A stretch of 20,644 bases of DNA, taken from positions 1 to 20,644 of the forward strand of contig AJWJ01000437.1 in assembly GCA_000277445.1 (NCBI GenBank), given 5' to 3'. This DNA is from Polysphondylium violaceum (Eukaryota > Evosea > Eumycetozoa > Dictyosteliales > Dictyosteliaceae). This document shows positions 1 through 8,090 of the stretch, in pieces; position 1 is the first letter of the stretch; every line of letters starts with the position of its first letter. Both the position numbers and the translations under genes were made by a program. Under the pieces are notes generated by a model. The model saw only the letters and a program-made list of their open reading frames with translations. It did not search any database and was not told where the DNA came from.

Positions 1-615
1 GCAATGGGTGAATAAAAACGAATGATGTTTATTTTTAAAAATTTAAAGTTTTTATGTTTTGAAAATCATGCCAAATAATGCGCAATGATTAAAGTGAGGA
101 TTTCCATCCATTACATTTTTGCCATCATTCGTTTCACGTACTTTGCGCAAAAATCCTTAATAAACAATTTTTTAAATTTGGTATTTAAAAAGGGGTGGTC
201 AGGTTTACCATGTGAATTAATAAAACTTATACATATAAATATTAGAATAAAAGAGATGATTTTTAAAAATGATGAAAGCATAAATATAATATTTATTTTT
301 AATCAATAAATTTAATATATAAAATAAGATTGCTGTGAATTCATCAATGAATATTTGATGAGTTGATGTGTATTTACTACACAATGATATTAATATAAAC
401 TAGACAAAATAAAGATAAACAATAATAATAAAGGTTATAGGGTAGACCAACTAAAGTTTATTTAAATTGAATTTATCTTTTTTATATTAGCATTCTAAAT
501 TTTGAGGATAGTCCAGAGATCAGATCCGATATTTAAAGTTATTGAAATTATTTCCAAAAACTTATGCATTTTGTATTACAAATCCATGTTTTGTCGTATT
601 TCGAATCTTTTTACA
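1..615. other. AT-rich spacer without a convincing gene
   Basis: The stretch is AT-rich and I see no supportable gene. A 74-codon open frame at 85-309 (+) starts with ATG, but its residues (mostly Ile, Phe, Asn, Lys) are what AT-rich DNA gives by chance. It might be a fragment of a dictyostelid repeat-family protein, which I cannot support. A 12-bp inverted repeat is listed separately. No tRNA-like B box was seen. Confidence 0.5.
16..134. repeat. 12-bp perfect inverted repeat, arms 95 bp apart
   Basis: AAACGAATGATG at 16-27 is matched by its exact reverse complement CATCATTCGTTT at 123-134. Two GCGCAA-containing words, near 80 and 145, lie in or just after the interval. The arms could be the remains of a small inverted-repeat element or could fold as a hairpin. 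No target-site duplication or transposase is visible, so this is only a described repeat. Confidence 0.4.
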
Positions 616-1010
616 TTAGATACGGATGGATAGCCCAGATCCTGGTGCCTTGGGGCTTTCGTCCGAATAGGCTCGAATTGATTTTATAAATTGAATTAGT
701 GGGCTGTCGTTAGCAGTGGCGGTGTGTTGGACAATGAATCTGATTAATTCAGAGTCTTTCTTGTAGTTGGCACCCAGTGTGTCCCTAAGACCCTCAGCCA
801 AAGATGCAATGGACTTTTAGAGAGCAGAGGAGTGTACAAAGCCTTCAGCCACGAGTTGTTTGGATTATCCACTACTGTTAGAGTTTAGACTAAAACCTTC
901 ATTATGGCCTTTACTAGGAGTACCCATGTCAAAAGATTCTCTTTACAATATGAAGAGCCATTGTCATTATATCCATTGAACCTAAATCCAAGAGCTTTGG
1001 GGTACTTACA
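616..1010 (-). pseudogene. decayed coding relic, unidentified
   Basis: On the minus strand the sequence keeps a protein-like reading with balanced, non-homopolymeric residues, unlike the surrounding spacer. The last 60 or so codons, ending in TAA at 616, are open and include words such as SLAEGLRDTLGANYKKDSEL and TANDSPLIQFIKSIRAYSDE. Further upstream the same reading can be followed to about 1010 but is interrupted about three times, so it looks broken. I do not recognise the family. It could be a dead copy of a host gene or a fragment of a retroelement structural gene. No terminal repeats or enzymatic domains are visible nearby. Base composition is clearly less AT-rich than its flanks. Confidence 0.4.
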
Positions 1011-1274
1011 GAGGAAAAAAAAAAAAGAAACACTTTGAAGAAATCACGATCTGAGAAATTAGAAAAAACACTGTTTTCTTGGAGGGAAAATAAAAACATG
1101 CAAATTAAATCTTTATTTCACGTTTTTTTCTTGCCTCCAAAAAAAATAAAAAGTGTGCAAAAAATAAAATGTTTTATTAAGAATTTAATCCATTTCAAAT
1201 CTGAAAAAGGAATAAAAGTAGTCGAAAGAACTAAAGTCACCATAGATGAGAAAACATTGATCAGCATTTCAACT

Positions 1275-1582
1275 TTATAGATTCAACACGACCCCTTTCA
1301 TATCATCGGGAAGAAAGTTAAAATCATTGGAACCTTTGATTTCGGTTTGATGACAATTCTTGTGCTTACAAATGTCACAGAGGCTTTTTGAATCATTTTT
1401 AATATAAACCTTACCAATAGCACCAATTTTCCCTCTTTTCCCTCTTTTTTGGACTATCACCTTCAGATCAATCATAGAACCTTGTTGGGATTTTTCATCT
1501 ATTTTGTATATAAAATAAATTATTATTATGAAAAGATAAATAAAGAGTTTTAAAAAAGAAACATACAATTGGGGTCTGACAT
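1275..1582 (-). CDS. small two-exon protein with CxxC...CH cluster, function unknown
   Basis: I infer two exons. Exon 1 is 1567-1582 (ATG at 1580-1582), the intron is 1499-1566 (GTATGT...ATAG, 68 bp, very AT-rich), and exon 2 is 1275-1498. The phases agree and give 79 residues starting MSDPNYEKSQQG. An unspliced reading is also open but needs a non-ATG start and runs through a hydrophobic intron translation, so I prefer the spliced form. The protein is basic around residues 22-29 (QKRGKRGK). It has C46, C49, C54 and H55 in the pattern CxxCxxxxCH, which could bind one zinc ion, followed by an acidic FLPDDM segment near the C-terminus. I do not recognise the family. The balanced composition and clean splice phases make a real gene likely. 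Confidence 0.6.
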
Positions 1583-2307
1583 TATTATTTGGCAAAAAAT
1601 ATTACAAAGTAAACTTGGAATAATAAAAAAATACAAATTTAAAAAAACAAACAATTAAAAGTTTGATAAGTGTGAATTTAAAGCCTTCGTTTCAACCAAA
1701 AGAAAAAAAAATGCAAGATCTTTTGAAAAAAAAATGCTATTATGCCATTCTCTGAAGAAGCAAAGGTACCCCAAAATTGAATTTGGAAAATTTAAAAAAT
1801 CGAACGTGATTGTCGACAGGAATATTTATTTTTCAAATTTTCTGACCCTCTTGCACTCTCTTGCATATGTTTTTTTGAATTTTTTTTTTTTCAAATTTTT
1901 CAAATTGTGGACTGTTCTTTTCATTGATTGAATAAATAAAAAAAAGGTTATTCATATGTGAAGATAGAGCATGCGACAAAGATCGATCTTTTGCAATTAT
2001 TATAATAATTGCAGTTACAAATCCCTTTAGATTAAATTATACATTTATATTTTATTCTTTGTTTTGTGTGTATGTGTATGTGATGTTTTTAAAAAAATAA
2101 AAACATATGACGACGAGGAAAGAGAGTATGATAATTATCTTTTAATAAATAAAATACAAAAAAGATACTACTACTATGACTGATTATTATTGATAATTGA
2201 TTATTAATTATTGTTACTTATATATTATTATTATTTTAAAGGAGAAAAAAGAAAGTGATTTGATTTGATTGATTGATTGATTTTGATTTGTTTAATTATT
2301 AATTAAT
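1583..2307. other. AT-rich spacer between the 1275-1582 gene and rasS
   Basis: It contains homopolymer A/T runs, a 22-bp perfect palindrome (1992-2013), and a GATT/TGATT tandem tract near 2256-2290 just past the rasS stop. An open frame at 1734-1931 (+) lacks any protein-like character. The left part should hold the promoter of the small minus-strand gene, and the right part the rasS 3' untranslated region. Confidence 0.55.
1992..2013. repeat. 22-bp perfect palindrome
   Basis: The half-site TGCAATTATTA reads identically on both strands across a centre at 2002/2003, with no mismatch and no loop. It lies in the spacer about 295 bp past the rasS stop. A dimeric DNA-binding protein could use such a site, or it could extrude as a cruciform. 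In AT-rich DNA shorter palindromes are common, but the GC-containing ends make this one less trivial. Confidence 0.5.
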
Positions 2308-2883
2308 TTAAAGTAAAGTACAAGATTTCTTTTTCTTTTGTGGAGCTTCAACCTGTTCAGCAACTGGTTGATTATTATTTCTACCTTTTTTCACTTCTCT
2401 AACCAATTCATAAAAGGCCTCTGTGACATTGATTCTCTCTTTGGCACTGGTTTCTAAAAACTTGCATTTGAGTTTTTTTGCCAACTCTTCGCCCTCAGCA
2501 GTGCTCACTTCACGATACTCGTTGAGATCGCATTTATTGCCCACCAACACAAAGGGCACGCTGTCGAGGTCCTTTACCTTGAGCAAATGGTTGTGTAGAC
2601 GTGGAATCTCTTTAAAACTTTGTAAATAGGTGATCGAGTACACACAGAGAAATCCCTCGCCTGTACGCATATATTGATCTCTGACTGCGCTAAAATCCTC
2701 CTGACCGGCTGTATCGTAAATGTCCAACAGACACTCTTCGTTATCTACTGTTGTTTGTTTTCTGTAGCTGTCTTCCAAGGTGGGATCATATTCGTCGACA
2801 AACTTTTGTGCAATAAATTGTATTGTCAAACACGACTTTCCGACACCTCCTGGTCCAACTAAAACAAGTTTAAAATTAAACAT
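2308..2883 (-). CDS. rasS: Ras-family small GTPase, RasS orthologue
   Basis: This is a single-exon, 191-residue Ras GTPase. The P-loop GPGGVGKS (10-17) has P11 where most Ras proteins have Ala. Switch I is [11 protein letters not shown] (30-40) with T35, switch II is DTAGQEDF (57-64) with Q61, and NKCD is followed later by ETSAKER. The C-terminus is polybasic KKKKS plus the CAAX box CTLL. The terminal Leu predicts geranylgeranylation and plasma- or endomembrane anchoring. The N-terminus [18 protein letters not shown] and the segment [20 protein letters not shown] match my memory of D. discoideum RasS, whose known roles are fluid-phase endocytosis and restraint of cell motility. All catalytic residues are present, so it should be an active switch. 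The orthology call rests on remembered sequence, not on a search. Confidence 0.95.
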   Translation of the reverse strand: MFNFKLVLVGPGGVGKSCLTIQFIAQKFVDEYDPTLEDSYRKQTTVDNEECLLDIYDTAGQEDFSAVRDQYMRTGEGFLCVYSITYLQSFKEIPRLHNHLLKVKDLDSVPFVLVGNKCDLNEYREVSTAEGEELAKKLKCKFLETSAKERINVTEAFYELVREVKKGRNNNQPVAEQVEAPQKKKKSCTLL

Positions 2884-2906
2884 TTCTATATTATTGTATT
2901 ATTATC

Positions 2907-3013
2907 ACTATTACTATTACTACTTTTACTACTATTTACAATGATGATCTTGGTGTGATTGTGTTGTTGTGACTATTACTACTATTACTACGATACTACT
3001 ACTACTACTACTA
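2907..3013. repeat. imperfect (ACT/ATT)n trinucleotide repeat
   Basis: Two blocks, about 2907-2937 and 2971-3013, consist mostly of ACT and ATT triplets, with six ACT units in a row at the right end. Trinucleotide arrays are very common in dictyostelid promoters. No coding frame uses this one. Confidence 0.75.
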
Positions 3014-3220
3014 TATGTTTATATATCTATAAAATGTTTATATGATATTGATATATATATTACTACACAAATAAAATGTAAATGTAACTAAAAAAAAAAT
3101 TTAAAAAAAATTAAAAAAATTAAAAAAATTTGAAAAAAAAATGTTGTTGGAGTTGTGACTTGGAGAAATTCTGTCGTTGTGAAAATAATAAGATGGGATG
3201 TGGATAGAGTAATGTTGTAC

Positions 3221-3272
3221 AAATAAATAATAAATAATAAATAAATAAATAAATAAAATAAATAAATAAATA
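3221..3272. repeat. (AAAT)n microsatellite
   Basis: AAAT/AATA units are repeated with minor interruptions in the rasS upstream spacer. This is simple-sequence DNA with no coding potential. Confidence 0.75.
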
Positions 3273-3595
3273 GAAATAGGAGTTTGAATAAATAGGAGGG
3301 GTTTATAAATAGAGATAAAGAATCAGTTTGATGGTGTTGAGAGAATAAAAAACAACTGATTTGGATATGAGGAGTGGTGGGGTAGTTTCCCCTATTTTTT
3401 ACTTTCAAAAAAAAATCTAAAAATCTAAAAAATGAAACAATCAATCGATCAAGCCCATTATCGAGTTTTTGATCGAATAAGATGCTTTTTCATAGCTGCA
3501 TATACAACAATTTATAATAAGAGGAGAATGAAATTGAGATGATGAGATGAGCTGAATATTTACAATACAATAATGGTTTATTGCGTGATGTTCTT

Positions 3596-4342
3596 TTATT
3601 TTTTAACATAAGGGGTCTTGGGCTGTTTTTCTGGCTTGAAAGAGAGCAAATCAAAGTTGCATTTATCGGTAATCATTCGCTTGCATATTTTGGTGATGTT
3701 GAGACAATCAGATAAACCACAGTGGTGTCGACCCTCGAGTTCTATGCGGAGGTGATGCAACATGCCCGTCATGCCAGTGACTCGAGCGTTGTAGTGTGCT
3801 TGATACTGTTTCTTTATGTTGATCCATTGCTTGAAATAGTAGGGAAAGGGAATCTGACCTGCAATCTTTAATTGGCCAGGCAACATGATGTTCAAATCCC
3901 AGTCACCGCAAGTGACAAAACATACTTTTTCCACATCAATTTTATCCTCACTGATGGCGTCCTCTGGCAAACATTGTCTGAGCCATGTGTAATGGTTTTT
4001 GAGAACGGTAGGAAAGGTCTCAGCTTTGTCAGTCTGCTCGTTGGTGATGCCCGTCAACTCTGTGCAAAATTTACTCAATATAGGATTACACACTGGTCTG
4101 ACGTATTCCCTAAACTGTGAAATGGTCTCTAGTGTCTGAGTATTAATCAACACTGAAGGAAACTCTATAATCTCTTGATTCTTTATTCTGACATCCTGTT
4201 CACAGGTGGCCTCAAAATCCAAAATCACCAAATATTTGAATTTTTGTGGTGAAGCCACTATCGTTGATGTTGTTGTTGTAGATGTTGATGTACTGTCTGT
4301 ACTACTGGTTGATGTTGTTGTTGATGTTGTTGATGTCTCCAT
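3596..4342 (-). CDS. ERI1/ERI3-like DEDDh 3'-5' exoribonuclease
   Basis: From the ATG at 4342 the product is 248 residues: a Ser/Thr-rich leader (1-31), then an RNase T-type exonuclease fold (about 35-225). All five DEDDh residues are visible: D42 and E44 in LDFEATC, D149 in CGDWDL, and H207 and D212 in GRHHCGLSDCLNI. The DFEATC opening and the GMTGML...EGRHHCGLSDC block are typical of the ERI1/ERI3 (3'hExo/PINT1) group. Members trim histone mRNA, 5.8S rRNA or small RNAs; the substrate here is unknown, and no SAP domain is seen. The frame is open further upstream. Another ATG lies at 4393, but 4342 has A at -3 and G at +4. It also follows an upstream ORF (4354-4473, -) that ends 11 nt before it. 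A 5'-UTR intron at 4582-4644 is possible. Confidence 0.88.
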   Translation of the reverse strand: METSTTSTTTSTSSTDSTSTSTTTTSTIVASPQKFKYLVILDFEATCEQDVRIKNQEIIEFPSVLINTQTLETISQFREYVRPVCNPILSKFCTELTGITNEQTDKAETFPTVLKNHYTWLRQCLPEDAISEDKIDVEKVCFVTCGDWDLNIMLPGQLKIAGQIPFPYYFKQWINIKKQYQAHYNARVTGMTGMLHHLRIELEGRHHCGLSDCLNITKICKRMITDKCNFDLLSFKPEKQPKTPYVKK

Positions 4343-4683
4343 TGTTCTTGGTTTTAAATTTGGATTCTTGGTATATGTGTATTTATTTTGCATAGGAAGC
4401 TTTGTTTTATATCGAGTGTGTGATGTGTTTTCAAATTGAATTGATTTCTGCCCACCATCAAAAATTTTTTCATAAAAGTGAGAAAAATGGTAGATTTGTT
4501 CTAAACAAGTAAAATTCAAACTTTTTTCGCTTTAACAAAAAATTGCATGTGCCATACTTTTGGAGGGGATCGAGTAAGTCTCTAAAACAATGTAATAAAA
4601 AGAGAAAGTATTAAGAACACATATGAAACAACCAAACACATACCAGAATAAGTGTATTTGATGAGAGGGAGACAAATCCTTTT
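4343..4683 (-). promoter_or_regulatory. 5' leader and promoter of the exonuclease gene
   Basis: This 341-bp gap contains a candidate 5'-UTR intron at 4582-4644 (minus-strand GTATGT...TTTTAG, 63 bp, AT-rich). Upstream ATGs include one opening a 39-codon ORF at 4354-4473 (-). If transcribed, that uORF would dampen translation or allow reinitiation at 4342. The candidate donor lies only about 40 bp past the stop of the next gene upstream, so the first exon and promoter would sit in or beside that gene's 3' end. Confidence 0.4.
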
Positions 4684-6627
4684 TTATTTACTAGATTTAA
4701 AAGGGGTGTCGTTGGCTCGATAGAACGTGGTGTCGTGTATGGGGGTGGGGGGAACAAGGAAATGTCTCCAAGCGGCTGGTGTGGCCATTGGTTTAGGCTG
4801 CATTTCTTGAAGCATTGCTAAATCTTCATTGGTCAATTGAATACTATTGTTTTCTTGGATATCCTGTTTATGGTCTTGATAGACTGGCGCCGCTGGTCTT
4901 TTGTAGGGTGGTTGGGGTTGTGGTTGTGGATGTTTTTGGATTGGTGGGGGATCATCATGCACATTGATTGGAATGGCTGTTGATTGTTGATGATGCTGTT
5001 TACTGTTGTTGTGATGAGATGGTTGATGAGGTTTAATAGGTGTGATGTTTTGTATATGACTATTGTGATTTGGTTTTACATATTGATGTTGCGGTTTATG
5101 TTGTTGTTGTTGATGTTTGTTGTGATGATTATTGTTATGATGATTACTATTGCTTTGATCGATGTGAGACTTGATGTCAAAGATGATTGGAGGGTTTTTA
5201 GTGGTTTTCTTTTTATCAAGTTGTTTGGCTTTTTGTGATATCTCTGTGAGTTTGGCATCATACAGATTGAGATGTTTGTTGAATTCATCTTCTATATTGT
5301 TATTTACATTGGTTGTCGTCGAGTTGTGATCATAGTTTTTCTTAAACAGTGAAATTGATTTTCTATAACTGTCTATTTTCCTTTGATATTCGTTATCATT
5401 TTCAATATTGACTGTATTGCTCCTTGTATGGCTGACTTTACTCGTATCTTGGGGTTTATGGTTATATGTATTTGTATGTTGTTGCTGTTGTTGTGGTTTA
5501 TTTACTCTGATAGGTTGATGATGTCGTTGTTGTTGTTGTTGATGATTGTTATTTATATATGTATCACTGATATTATGTTGATGGGAATCATCTTCATCAT
5601 CCTCATCGTCATCTTGAGATATTTCTTGTATTTCAGACTCTGATATATATGGACTAAAACTAACCTTTTTTTCTTTAGAGTTTGGCGGATTGTGATAATT
5701 GTTTTGTTTTGGCGTTATATTGTTTGGTGTTATGTTGTTGTTGTCTTGTCGAGAGACCTTTACATTTGTTGCTGTTGTAGGTTTTTCATTATTATTACTA
5801 TGTTGTTGTTGCTGTTGTTTACTGTCACTAGTATTACCAATAGTTGTATTATTATATGGATCATCATCAAAAAATAAAGGTGATGCCACTGACCATATTC
5901 CCACTGTCGACTGATGATTGCTGTTGTCTATATCAGAGTAGTCGAGTAGTTTCTTTGGTGTATTTCTAATGATTGGTGCTTGGTTACCCTGTGATGTAGA
6001 TGTTTCTATGAATAAGTATGTATATGATGCAGCATAGATGATTATATACATACAGTATAAATAATTTGAGAGGGAGAAGTAGGGATATCACCTTCACCAT
6101 GAAGCGATATTTGCTGCATTCCATTCTCTGTTATGATTGACAACAGTCCATCAAATTTCCCTGGACGGGTAGTACAAAATGACACATAGCCCTCCAAATC
6201 AGTGTTTGGCGCTATCAGAAGAGGGAATTTAAACTGTGTCATGATTTGAAATGGATGATGTTGTTGGTGATGGATATCTGATGTTATTACAGGTTGCTGT
6301 ATGAATATATTGTTGACTCTAAATTCTTTATGCTCGATGTTGGCCACTGTAGGTTTATATTAGTACTGTGCTCTCACTATCACATCCACAATCATACATA
6401 CAGGTAAACTTAACAGCTCTTCGTTTGCCTAAACTGATTCGATCGAAATTGATCCCACCAATCACCAAAACGCCCGCATCTGATGATTTTAGTGAATGTG
6501 AGTTCAAATAAGATGTTGTATTATGCTGCTGATGCTGATGATGTTGTTGTTGTTGATTCGCACTGCCTCTACTCTGCTGTTGACGATTATGTTGTTGGTG
6601 GGGCTGAAAAGACCCTGTGTGATACAT
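4684..6627 (-). CDS. ASH-domain protein, candidate Cep192/SPD-2-like centrosomal protein
   Basis: I infer three exons: 6402-6627, 6054-6346 and 4684-5988. The introns are 6347-6401 (GTATGT...CTACAG, 55 bp) and 5989-6053 (GTATGT...TCACAG, 65 bp). All phases agree and give 607 residues. After a Gln/His-rich leader (1-40), splicing joins GINFDRISLGKRRAVKFT to LANIEHKEFRV. It then runs through FPLLIAPNTDLEGYVSF and GKFDGLLSIITENG to ISLHGEGD. That is the β-strand pattern of an ASH/PapD-like immunoglobulin fold (about 50-165), as in SPD-2/Cep192, ASPM and Hydin. The remaining 430 residues are Asn/Gln/His tracts with islands GIWSVASPLFFDD, an acidic DDDEDDED patch, and a C-terminal motif NDTPFKSSK. 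ASH proteins act at centrosomes and cilia. Dictyostelids lack cilia, so a centrosomal role is favoured, but the Cep192 identity is an inference. Confidence 0.7.
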
Positions 6628-6926
6628 TTCCTAGTCAGTCGTAGCAGTGGCAATATTGCGTGGGTGTAATGAAGATCAATCAATTATTAATATTTCAAAA
6701 ATTAAAATATTTGGCGCGCGGCCAGGTGTTTGAAAATTTTGTTTTTTTACAAGTGCAATAATATATCTGTGGATCGATTGGATTGTGAGATTTGTCATCA
6801 ATCAGATGTACTAATGGTGGTTACCCATCCTCAGTGAGGCCCTCTGTGTGATTTTAAATATAATATGAATAATCACCACCTTTGATATATATTATTAAGT
6901 TTCTTTATTTATTTATTTAATATTAT
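6628..6926 (-). promoter_or_regulatory. upstream region of the ASH-domain gene
   Basis: This 299-bp gap contains the 3' end of the GOS28 gene and the promoter of the ASH-domain gene, both on the minus strand. Its striking feature is a GC block, TTTGGCGCGCGGCC (6710-6723), in otherwise AT-rich DNA. A moderately GC-rich patch near 6820-6850 (TTACCCATCCTCAGTGAGGCC) is unexplained. No tRNA or other known RNA gene was recognised. Confidence 0.5.
6710..6717 (+). promoter_or_regulatory. E2F-type site TTTGGCGC
   Basis: TTTGGCGC fits the E2F/DP consensus TTTSSCGC exactly and continues into the palindromic GCGCGC. It lies about 85 bp upstream of the ASH-domain gene's ATG. Dictyostelium has Rb and E2F/DP homologues that regulate cell-cycle genes, so a cell-cycle input is plausible. 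One motif match does not prove binding. Confidence 0.4.
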
Positions 6927-7861
6927 CTATCTAATCATACTGTAATATAAAAGAAAACATATACATAAACCAATAACAAGACCTAAAACGACGACATTTC
7001 TTTGTTTGAATCTTTTAATCTTTGAAGTGACACCATCGATTGTATGAAAAAGACCGGGCATATTTGTCACCTTTCCGTGAGCACCTCTGATTAGTCTTCT
7101 TTGATTCTCGAGTGCTTCGTGTACTTGTCTTGCTTGACCCAATATCGAGTCTTGCATATAGGAGCCACTCTGTAGATTTGAATTCTCTCTCAAAAGATTA
7201 GACATGGGTATCTCTGTGTCGTCATTCTTTCTATATCCACCACTTCTTCCTCCATAGAGTAATTCTACACTTTCAAACGTTTGCACAAGATTCTTTTTGA
7301 ATTTTCTATACTCGTTTAAATAATCTTCCAATTTCTCTTTATGTACTCTATTTGAACTAAAGTTGGGATCGTTGACCAACATTTCATTACATCTAGATAA
7401 CTATTATCATCATTATTAAAATTAATATCCAGATATATGTTTATATCTATTATATACATCTAGATTTATATCGAGATTTATATATTTGTATATCTATCAT
7501 TATATCTAGATTTACTATGAATATCTACATTTTTAAAAGCATTATCCAATTCTGAAATTAGGGATGAAAATTTAATTTTACTATACTCTATGGAATCATC
7601 ATTGTAGTCTTCTCGCTGTACTTTGTCATTCAAAGTAGAGAGTTCACCCAACTTTTCATCGATTTCACTCTCTAGATTTCTTCTTTCTTTTTTAAAGTTT
7701 TCTAGACTACCTGCTGCACTATTGTTTGAGTCGTTTGGTATGCCGATACTTGTGCTACCACCACTATTATTGATATTATTACTATTACTATTACTATTCA
7801 ATGAACTATATGGAAACGATGAACTTCCACTACCTGTATTTTGATCCCATCTAGATGTCAT
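6927..7861 (-). CDS. gosr1: Golgi Qb-SNARE GOS28 (Golgi SNAP receptor complex member 1)
   Basis: There are two exons, 7529-7861 and 6927-7400, with an intron at 7401-7528 (GTAGAT...AATAG, 128 bp). The join is in phase 0, reads FKN-LSRCNEMLVND, and gives 268 residues. The order fits the family: a Ser/Asn-rich head, an N-terminal helical region (about 55-150, starting LENFKKERRNLESEIDEKL), then a SNARE motif (about 195-245). That motif contains ALENQRRLIRGAHGKV, with Q211 as the likely zero-layer residue, and NMPGLFHTIDGVTSKIKR. A single C-terminal membrane anchor (about 247-267) ends in YYSMIR. GOS28 acts in ER-Golgi and intra-Golgi fusion with syntaxin-5-class partners. The donor is not the usual GTATGT, but no other in-phase combination keeps the conserved segment. 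The protein is slightly longer than animal GOS28 because of the low-complexity head. Confidence 0.9.
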
Positions 7862-8090
7862 TCTCTTTTATTTAATATACAAAGACAAAGATATATATCT
7901 TATTACAACAACCAAACCAACAAAATAAATAAAAAAAATAGAAAAAAAATTACAAAAAAAATAAAATTAATTTATTTTTATTTCTTCTTTGTTTTTCCGG
8001 TACCAAAGAGAGATATGTGGGTGAATGAGATATAATAGAAAATACAGATATATACAAGATATAGGAGATAGATCAGAAAATCCAGATATA

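Larger units (their letters stand above)
2884..3595 (-). promoter_or_regulatory. rasS upstream region
   Basis: This gene-free 712-bp stretch lies upstream of rasS (-) and downstream of the exonuclease gene (-). It holds trinucleotide and tetranucleotide repeats (listed separately), A/T homopolymers near 3091-3135, and TATATA-rich sequence near 3020-3060. Dictyostelid promoters typically combine a TATA-like element with oligo-T, so transcription signals are expected in the part nearest 2884. No specific factor site can be named. A 118-codon frame at 3088-3444 (-) is a low-complexity reading of this DNA. Confidence 0.5.

Noticed and set aside
1035-1280. 81-codon plus-strand frame
   Set aside because: It lacks an ATG at its start, consists of Lys/Ile/Phe from A/T runs, and ends inside the 3' end of the minus-strand small gene.
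1734-1931. 65-codon plus-strand frame
   Set aside because: AT-rich composition noise with Phe runs, and no homology recognised.
3088-3444. 118-codon minus-strand frame
   Set aside because: It is a Phe/Leu/Ile/Tyr-only translation of (AAAT)n and homopolymer DNA in the rasS upstream region.
6780-6860. Possible C/D snoRNA upstream of the ASH-domain gene
   Set aside because: CTGA and TGATGA-like words occur in the wrong order on either strand, with no terminal stem.
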